From Hondaea fermentalgiana (taxonomy: Eukaryota > Sar > Bigyra > Thraustochytrida > Thraustochytriidae), in contig NPFB01000038.1 in assembly GCA_014084085.1 (NCBI GenBank), positions 1,759 through 65,758 on the forward strand: DNA of 64,000 nt, in the 5' to 3' direction. Both the position numbers and the translations under genes were made by a program. Each line of letters starts with the position of its first letter. Positions within the stretch are counted from its first letter, which is position 1. Below the pieces are notes generated by a model. The model ran no database searches. It was not told where the DNA came from and saw only the letters and a program-made list of their open reading frames with translations. Below are positions 58,401-64,000 of the stretch, piece by piece.

Positions 58401-60449
58401 TTCGAGGCAGTTGGAAGACAGGTCAAGCACTCGCAAGGCGCGACAAAAGCGTACTGATCCAGGAAGACAAACTATACGGTTTCCCGACAGCTCAAGACGC
58501 TCCAATGCCTCGAGCTTGCCCAGCTCGTCTGGAAGCTTCTCGATGCGGTTCTCTCGCAGTGCTAGCACGCGCAAGCATGCTAGGTTTGAGAGTTCCTCTG
58601 GTACAAAGACGATGCGATTTTGCGAGGCCTCGAGACGCTCGAGACGAGGCAGTGTGCTTAGACTTGCAGGAAGCTCGGTGAGATGATTACAGTTCACCAA
58701 GAGCTCGCGCAGTCCGTGAAGGGTGTTCCATCGATCCAGCGCCGGCGGTATGCCTTGTCGAACAACTTCTCGCGTCACAATGTTGCCGAATTCAGTGGCG
58801 CCCGTCTTATCATTGATCCAGTAGCGCCACTCGAGCTTACCAGCACGTGCGAGTGCAACGCGTTGCTTCACGCGAAGCTTTCCGGCCCTCGTTTTGTCAT
58901 TTAATTTGCTCAGATCGAGGCGAGTTACATTTGTTTCTGCAGCAGACGCCATTGGTTTGATGCTCTTCTCTTTGGGAGTTGCATTCACTCCAGCGATAAA
59001 GTCCGCAACAAGTTGTTCGGCATCGACGTCAAAGTCCGCGAGATCGGGATCTGTGTCGAGAGAGAGCTGGTCGTGAAGGGGCACGAGGGTGCGCCTGCCC
59101 TCACCCGTGAGTTCATGAATGTATCCAGATTCGCCCTTGGCCGGCAGCTCGACCCGTTTCCAATGTTTCATATCCTCTTGGAGCTCCTTGGCTGTCATGC
59201 ACGAGTATGCAGCTGGCGGAAAGAGCGCGAGGGTCTCGAGCCCATTGTGATTGAGATTCAGGCGCTCGCATTTGGCGAGCTCTGAAAGCGCCAGTGGAAG
59301 CGTCACAATGTTGTTGTTATCGAGCGAAATGCTGCAAAGCTCGGAGGCTTGGGCAATGCGGTGGTGCAATCCAAGAAAGGTGTTGCCGCCAGCAACGAGT
59401 ACTTGGAGAGCCGGTAGCTCATAAACTGTCGTCGGGATTTCCTCTAGCTTGTTGTACTGAATGTTGAGCTCTTGGAGGCTCCTTAGGAGTGCAATATCAG
59501 AAGGGAGTTTCTCGAGACGATTCTGCGAGAGATCCAAGACGCGCAACTGCCTAAAATGTAAGTGCAGGCCATTCGGGATGGAGCGGAGTCCATTGCGGGC
59601 AAATCGCGCTTCAGTGACGCGGAGGACGCGTTCATCCTCAATCAAACTCTCAAACAGCTCAATGTTATTGTCATGCAGCTTGCCTTGCAGGTCGAGTCGT
59701 TCTGTGAATGGTGCTTGTCGTACGAGAATATCAACGTCGTGGCGATCCGACATGCGTAATTCGAGGCGCTCGAGTTTTTTTAGTCGCTGCATGCGGGCAG
59801 CCTCAGCGACAGTCCGGGGCAGCTGGGCCGGCCCTCGGGTCCATCTGCGCTCGCGCTCTCGAGCGGCCTCGCGATCCATGAAAAGGTCATACTCAGTTTT
59901 GCGTGCCAGCCACTCGCGATGTTCGACGCGAGCTTCCTCATTGGCGCGAAGCTGGCGCGACGCAGCCTTGTAGGACCCGAGCCGGTCCACCCAGTCTGTG
60001 AAAGACACGTTTGCGTGCGTCTCAGGCTCCGCTTGAACAAAGTTATCGACATCGGCACATGTGAGATGGTACTGCATCGGTAGGTCACCTTCTCGTGCTC
60101 GAGGTGGGCGTGTTTTCACTGAAGGGACACACTCTCGCTCGTCAATGCGTGGGCTTTCTGACATGATCTCTGGCTTCATGTACGCTCTCCCTCGGACACC
60201 CCCAAAGTAGGGTTTGCTTGCGCGGCGATTTGTACAATTCTGCACGTCTTGCACGTAGGGCGTAGAGATGCCAAGCATTGAGCTTCTCCCGCATCCCTGC
60301 AGCGTGCTATTTGCTTGTTCGTCTCCAACTTGATCTCGGCCTCGCTTCATAGGTTTGGCGGGCCCGATAAAAGTTTGCACCGAGCTACGACGTCGCGTAC
60401 TACTCTCGGCACCGAGGCTACTGTGTCGCTTTCGTCTTGTTGAGTGCAT
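55446..60449 (-). CDS. Giant leucine-rich-repeat protein with WW-like motifs and C-terminal coiled coil
   Basis: The 1667-residue product has a disordered basic N-terminus (1-130) and a helical region (about 150-250). Three blocks of LP-type leucine-rich repeats follow (about 253-396, 576-706 and 780-1026) with L-x-x-L-P-x-x-L periodicity, as in Ras-binding-type LRR proteins. Between blocks 1 and 2, two short WW-like motifs occur (near 446 and near 540, the latter W-R-Y-W-I-N-D-K-T-G). After the LRRs come a helical domain, an Asp/Glu-rich linker (about 1193-1236) and a coiled coil (about 1400-1550). It has no kinase, GTPase or membrane segment. The likely role is a scaffold, perhaps cytoskeletal; this is inference. 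The stop lies 150 bp from the TBC stop (convergent). Confidence 0.85.
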   Translation of the reverse strand: MHSTRRKRHSSLGAESSTRRRSSVQTFIGPAKPMKRGRDQVGDEQANSTLQGCGRSSMLGISTPYVQDVQNCTNRRASKPYFGGVRGRAYMKPEIMSESPRIDERECVPSVKTRPPRAREGDLPMQYHLTCADVDNFVQAEPETHANVSFTDWVDRLGSYKAASRQLRANEEARVEHREWLARKTEYDLFMDREAARERERRWTRGPAQLPRTVAEAARMQRLKKLERLELRMSDRHDVDILVRQAPFTERLDLQGKLHDNNIELFESLIEDERVLRVTEARFARNGLRSIPNGLHLHFRQLRVLDLSQNRLEKLPSDIALLRSLQELNIQYNKLEEIPTTVYELPALQVLVAGGNTFLGLHHRIAQASELCSISLDNNNIVTLPLALSELAKCERLNLNHNGLETLALFPPAAYSCMTAKELQEDMKHWKRVELPAKGESGYIHELTGEGRRTLVPLHDQLSLDTDPDLADFDVDAEQLVADFIAGVNATPKEKSIKPMASAAETNVTRLDLSKLNDKTRAGKLRVKQRVALARAGKLEWRYWINDKTGATEFGNIVTREVVRQGIPPALDRWNTLHGLRELLVNCNHLTELPASLSTLPRLERLEASQNRIVFVPEELSNLACLRVLALRENRIEKLPDELGKLEALERLELSGNRIVCLPGSVRFCRALRVLDLSSNCLEEVCADLGALTELEVLGLAGNPTLQRPKPETVRRGLAAVLWDCRNREKLRALGPPPPQARRENVGVAGEHVVVEGMYHKTVAQAIERARQTGILKMHFFGLRALPDQVFSLRRLRELRIAGHKSITVIPKHVMRLRSLEVLSFTANALREIPHSLAFWSELKELKEVDLCDNEIESLPAALSVLPKLKLLSLSGNRITHLAGNCFTGPIADSLERLHVNSNRLEELPPEINSLWRLRVLQLTYNELKELPFDLSGLKGLERLHLSRNCLHKLPDSLGQLARLRVLQLACNTIEHLQPALFAGPLCHVLETLHVQSNALRELPPALCELRALREIVMDGNPLESPPVSFRGNAWTAPQVLEYCEERQRRRTLLIDLLQAAMSKNNHFALDDALLMPRCKGAIVDKHSYLRAGDDLVVNDLVDRFMNCAFYDHEISAFDTIERLSDLFELRRNAKLRIVLDDLLKLVEIGKEYGLISPVDFTSELRIGFGRGNETVRTYAVRLSALYREIAEDYEDSDAENEAADDDDEVNSLSSLESYGNENKSTDGEDSDDDDDDNLSEAERAPNLIEAVGLLRREHQFVFEHSRELVDLALTTYRGPYGQIAWMRAPVSFDSDGGRLEFPEYIEIVGSDEKTSALREDKRAESFNEPISHVDTHKKRERSKTRQPRAFFEIARNKLARLWRPKSPNGPIVVDRKFTFPASTKEVHADVVVFSQLFYTLEEAARREREETEIAKVVKCATRTFEAWCELPEGRERLSSVAVDRIGRVAEVLENLKNDYEDARMALDVAREHLQEINRRVDMFENGEPEYLHHIKSRRKGDKLIREAEAEVEECTGPLERLEKLLNRAKGRKKLRLKQVIIATREEVMVIVDERAKVLQTHSYRMRALTEDLRRPWDGDNGQDFEIWKLARKRAMADQGIENVADFLSDEDTEELPPNDLVQVMGDGFAYDAYIDMLDQLGDDSFPADMESDGAASDAKDINQENS

Positions 60450-61009
60450 GATCTGCTTGCTTGCGTATAGCTAGCAAGCTAGCCAACTTCAGCTTTGACG
60501 CCTCAACGTTGTGCTTTCTTTCCCCAGCTCTGATCAGCTTTCAAGACTCAGGGTCAGCGGTCAGGTCGCCTGTTCTCAGGCTTCCTTGTCCGTCTCCAGC
60601 CAACCTGTCTCGGCCAAGCTGCCGTTCTCTATTGCTCTCGGCCTCAAACAGACACAAGGACGGCAGGCCCAGCAAAAGAAGCCAAGGTCCTCGTCTCTTC
60701 TTGCCCTCGCCGCGCGGGCTCGAAGGCCCCAAGTCCATTCCTGTGTTCCCGTGCGCGGCCTTGCACACACCTTCAGGTTCGCTCGCGCGCGAGCAAGCAC
60801 TATCCAGAGCGACCACTTTTTCATTTCTTTTTACGCGCACTTAGCAGCATCAACAGCAGAACTGCTTTGACGCAGCCGAGACGAGAGGTCTGCACCACGC
60901 ACCAGCCGGACGGGGCCGCGCAGGCGAACCTTGTTGATGCATAGTTGACCTGAAGAGTTCCTTCCGAGCCAACTGTTTGCAGGACAGAAGCGAGGCGACG
61001 GTGAGGACG
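60450..61009. other. Divergent intergenic region
   Basis: 560 bp between two head-to-head starts. It is moderately GC-rich, with short ORFs of no merit. It presumably contains both promoters; I see no clear TATA element. Confidence 0.55.
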
Positions 61010-62353
61010 ATGGCGACGCCGCCACGACCCTTTTGGCACACGCTCTTGCCGGACGGCAAGCCCGTGGCGGTGAATGACCTTGCCGACGATGAAAGTTGTC
61101 GTCGCGTTGGTGTTCTCGTGATTGGGTGCGGGCTGACAGGAGCGTCAGCTGCGTACCATCTTTCACAGAAACTTGGGTCCGAGGTGCTTGTGGTGGACGC
61201 GCGGGATCTCGCCGACGGCGCCACGGGCCGTAATGGAGGCCATCAATGGGCTGAGGTCGCAGAAAGCGGAGATGAGGTGGGCGCAAGGCACGCACGGATC
61301 GAGGCCGCAGATATCACTGCCGTGGAAGCCTTTGTCAATACATTGAACGAAACTGAACGCTCCCCTCTGGAGCTGCATCGTACAGGAGGCGTCCACTTTT
61401 CCATGGACGAGAAGGAAGCGCCGTTCTTGCGTGACTTTGCAGAAAAAAGCGCGCAAGACTTTCTTGATGGAAAAGCCATGCGCGAACAAGAAGTTATCAG
61501 TCCGCTGTGCAAGGAAGCTCACGTGAACGGTTTCGTGGTGCCGGGGGCTGGACAGCTTGTTCCCGGACACCTCGTCCTTGCTCTCGTCTCGAAAGCGAGA
61601 GCGCATGGTGTTCGCGTGCAAACGAAATGTAAAGTAACATCCATTGCTCGGAATGAAGCCTCTAACTCCGGCTGGATAGTCGAACTTGAGAGCCCGAAGG
61701 GTCCCATCAAGATCGAGGCGGAGCAAATCATTCATGCGTCGAATGCGTATGGACACGAGTTACTTCCTGAGCGCCTTCGTGGATTCTGCAGAGGTGTTCG
61801 CGGTCAATGCATTGCAGCTGTAGCAACAGACGAGGGTGCGCGCGGCCCTGTTGTGGCGCCGCGCTCCCTTACATTTGAAAGCTGCGCGGGAAGTCACGAA
61901 GAGTATCTGATTCAGCGCGCTGGGGATGACAAGATGATCATTTTTGGCGGATGCCGTCACGTGGCGACTGACGAAGGCGAGCCATTTTCTCACGAGGGCG
62001 AACCCGAAGAGCAGGTGACGGAGGCCCTCGTCAAAGGCTTGGAGCGCATTTTTCCAGATGCTTGTTTTCGCGTTTGTCATGCGTGGACGGGACTCATGTG
62101 TTTTACTCAGGACGGACGTCCACTTGTGGGCCCGCTGCAAGAATCCGCGGGTCAATTTGTGGCACTCGGTTTTGGTGGACATGGTATGGTTCGTACCTTT
62201 ACCTGCGGGCGAGCAATCAGTTCCCTCGTTCTGCAGGCAAGAGAGGGGACCAAGAAGAGCTCGATTTCGCCCGAGGACACTGAGATTTTAGATTTTTTTG
62301 CAGTTGACCGCGTTTCAGGTGCTCCGACCTGCAGCTCAAGCACGAACGACTAA
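61010..62353 (+). CDS. FAD-dependent amine/amino-acid oxidoreductase (DAO family)
   Basis: A flavoenzyme of the D-amino-acid-oxidase/glycine-oxidase fold, probably oxidising a secondary or primary amine. The 447-residue product has the dinucleotide-binding motif G-C-G-L-T-G (39-44), the V-V-D-A end of the second strand (Asp63 for the ribose), and the T-G-R-N-G-G-H motif at 73-79, seen in gamma-glutamylputrescine-oxidase-like and fungal FAD oxidoreductases. A C-terminal F-T-Q-D-G-R-P-L-V-G-P strand and a G-F-G-G-H-G-M motif close the FAD site. It has no obvious targeting signal. ATG 61010 is chosen (G at +4); the longer reading begins only at a TTG. The substrate cannot be told from sequence. 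Confidence 0.88.
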   Translation: MATPPRPFWHTLLPDGKPVAVNDLADDESCRRVGVLVIGCGLTGASAAYHLSQKLGSEVLVVDARDLADGATGRNGGHQWAEVAESGDEVGARHARIEAADITAVEAFVNTLNETERSPLELHRTGGVHFSMDEKEAPFLRDFAEKSAQDFLDGKAMREQEVISPLCKEAHVNGFVVPGAGQLVPGHLVLALVSKARAHGVRVQTKCKVTSIARNEASNSGWIVELESPKGPIKIEAEQIIHASNAYGHELLPERLRGFCRGVRGQCIAAVATDEGARGPVVAPRSLTFESCAGSHEEYLIQRAGDDKMIIFGGCRHVATDEGEPFSHEGEPEEQVTEALVKGLERIFPDACFRVCHAWTGLMCFTQDGRPLVGPLQESAGQFVALGFGGHGMVRTFTCGRAISSLVLQAREGTKKSSISPEDTEILDFFAVDRVSGAPTCSSSTND

Positions 62354-62733
62354 TTTTTCACCTTCTCACTCTTTCCGTTTTCTTTCTTTCTTCTTTGGCA
62401 AGGCTCGCGTGGTCAAAAGGCTCGGAAGAGCGCACAAGTTTTTGCCTTGAGAGCTCGTGACGCTTTCGTTTTCGTCATAGAGGCCCGCTCTCACGCATTG
62501 CGTCAAGGTATGGTTGATACGACGAACTCGGTGGGGAGGCGAGTTCGGAGAAGCGAAAATGTAAAATTGACGAGTCCTGCGCAATCGTAGAACGTGGTGC
62601 ATTTCTCTAATTTAAAAACCATTATTGTGCTCCACGCGGCTTGACCAAGGTTTATGAACGAATGAACGAAGTAAGGAAAGGTAGGCAAATAAACAAAGAT
62701 AAAGAATCAGGCTGCTACAATATGCTGTCGAAA
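62354..62733. other. Convergent 3' intergenic region
   Basis: 380 bp between two convergent stops. TTTCTTTCTTTC-type tract near 62375-62395. No gene seen. Confidence 0.6.
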
Positions 62734-64000
62734 TCAAATACTGTCAGGATCAACGTCGTGTTCACTGTCATCATCTTTGCTTGCGTTCTGCACCTTGCGA
62801 AAGGCGCCCAACGTCAAAGGAGTCTCTGGCGGCGGAGTGATTTGAAGCGTGTCAGGCGGCGGGCTGATTTGAAGCGTTTCGCTGGAAACGTTGGCACTCG
62901 GGCCGGGATTAAAGGAGGTTTTGGAGCTTGGCGGGTTAAAGGATGCCAGCGCGCGACCGCTGCCCGACTGCGAAGTGCGACCCTTGCTGAGGCCTGAAAG
63001 CTGGCTCGTAGAGGCGCCATTGGCTCGCGAGGAGATGGACGTCTTGAGCATGCGTTCGTACAGAATGTGCATCGCCATCCAACTAATAGGTGTAAAGTAG
63101 TCGTGCTTGTTGAAGAGGTAAGGCATTCCAACAAAGAGAACGTAAAAGGAGCCCTGGACCAAGGACTGCATGTACGCTTCACGCTGCATGCGATAGACGC
63201 GCGTTTTGATGTCAGCCCACCGCGTACTGTTCTGAGTGTTCAGGTTGGCACGACCTTGTACGGGGCCGCTTGTATCGCTCTCCTTTGACCGACTGCTCGT
63301 CTTCCGAGCCTCACCGTCTTTAATGAGGGCCTCAAAGCGTCTGTTGATGACAAAGGCCTGAACTCCAAGCATGAACATTGTGAACCAGGCGCCGGCCATG
63401 TAGACAAAGTAAACGATTTGCGCCACACGATCGCGGCCGTCCGAGGACAGGGCTACAGTAATGAATGGGACGTACGAAAGGGTTATGGAGACGATGGCGT
63501 TGCTGATGCCCCAGGCCTTGGCAAGACGAACGAGTCGGTCTTGCACACGATGCAGCTTGGAACCGCGGAGAATGGTAGCAAGGAGCTGAGGCTGGAAAAG
63601 GTAGGCGGCCGTGTAGAATCCGGTTTTGCTGAGAGCGAAGAAAATGGTCACGGGCCAGGTGAGACCAACGCGCTCATAGTTGGAGACCATACGGATGATG
63701 GCTACGCCGAGCGTTCCTGGAAACGAGACGAGCAGGCCGACGACGATCGCGCAAAAGCCTTTATTGTCGTAGAGCGTGTAGCGCTTTCCCCGTGCATTAC
63801 TTTGCTCGACGAGTTGAAGGTGTTGCGCGTGCTTGGCATAGAGAAGGTGGCGCGTGCCGATGATCTTGAACAGCCCGAGGAGGACGTTGGCGGCCCAGAG
63901 ACCCTTGATGACGTTGTTGTTGATGTCGCACGTGATCCCCTCGGTGTTGAGCAGGTCGCTGCGGCCTGTCCAGCCGCTCTCGCAGACACATACGCCAGCC
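62734..64000 (-). CDS. Multi-pass membrane protein with an EGF-like segment (5' end outside the window)
   Basis: The frame is open from the TGA at 62734 to the right edge, so the Met at 63690 is internal and at least 103 more codons precede it. The visible 421 residues begin with C-V-C-E-S-G-W-T-G, the usual end of an EGF-like module. About seven hydrophobic segments follow (near visible residues 38-58, 82-103, 113-135, 156-178, 191-214, 268-287 and 292-310), then a cytosolic Ser/Pro-rich tail with three repeats of a T-L-Q-I-(S/T)-P-P-P-like motif. An extracellular EGF-like region plus a 7-helix bundle suggests a receptor-like surface protein; no G-protein-coupled-receptor family motif was recognised. 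Confidence 0.75.
   Translation of the reverse strand, partial: AGVCVCESGWTGRSDLLNTEGITCDINNNVIKGLWAANVLLGLFKIIGTRHLLYAKHAQHLQLVEQSNARGKRYTLYDNKGFCAIVVGLLVSFPGTLGVAIIRMVSNYERVGLTWPVTIFFALSKTGFYTAAYLFQPQLLATILRGSKLHRVQDRLVRLAKAWGISNAIVSITLSYVPFITVALSSDGRDRVAQIVYFVYMAGAWFTMFMLGVQAFVINRRFEALIKDGEARKTSSRSKESDTSGPVQGRANLNTQNSTRWADIKTRVYRMQREAYMQSLVQGSFYVLFVGMPYLFNKHDYFTPISWMAMHILYERMLKTSISSRANGASTSQLSGLSKGRTSQSGSGRALASFNPPSSKTSFNPGPSANVSSETLQISPPPDTLQITPPPETPLTLGAFRKVQNASKDDDSEHDVDPDSI

Overview
The window reads as intron-poor, GC-rich nuclear DNA of a flagellated protist. A thraustochytrid (labyrinthulomycete stramenopile) or close relative is the best guess. The reasons are a clear axonemal dynein regulatory complex subunit (DRC1), DOCK, kinesin and TBC-type eukaryotic signalling genes, long single-exon genes with strong GC bias and long antisense shadow ORFs, purine- or pyrimidine-rich 5' leaders, and no bacterial-style operons. 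The taxon is inferred from gene content only. Three runs of exactly 100 N (13954-14053, 31954-32053, 43933-44032) are scaffold gaps.

Layout. 0-7.7 kb: an acidic, probably nuclear protein with four SH3/KOW-like modules, then DRC1. 7.8-13.4 kb: a DOCK-family GEF on the minus strand, ending 31 bp from DRC1. 14.5-16.8 kb: a kelch-TM-RING ubiquitin ligase. 17.3-21.7 kb: a double glutaminase-ankyrin protein whose first glutaminase domain has lost its active site. 21.7-32.2 kb: a gene-sparse stretch holding a small unknown gene, medium-chain acyl-CoA dehydrogenase, a secreted cysteine-rich protein and a broken kinase-like remnant. 32.2-37.7 kb: RAD54B-like recombination translocase, a coiled-coil protein and a small mitochondrial-type protein.

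38.0-45.0 kb, minus strand: the most striking locus. Reading splice sites by eye joins 22 exons into one 1451-codon gene, LRR x19 - Roc - COR - TIR. Most LRRs are encoded by one 84-bp exon and every intron is phase 2. The 5'-most LRR exons are recent tandem copies of a ~262-bp exon+intron unit that differ mainly at predicted surface positions of the LRR. All other genes here look single-exon.

45.7-64 kb: a kinesin, a fused methylthioinosine phosphorylase / MTA-SAH deaminase, divergent USB1 (U6 snRNA phosphodiesterase), an unknown basic protein, a TBC RabGAP, a giant LRR/WW-like/coiled-coil protein, an FAD amine-oxidase-type oxidoreductase, and the 3' part of an EGF-like multi-pass membrane protein that runs off the right edge.

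Most genes appear functionally independent. Loose themes are flagellum and cytoskeleton (DRC1, kinesin, DOCK, TBC), nitrogen and methylthioadenosine salvage (glutaminase, MTIP-MtaD), nucleic acid maintenance (RAD54B, USB1) and candidate sensing (LRR-Roc-COR-TIR).
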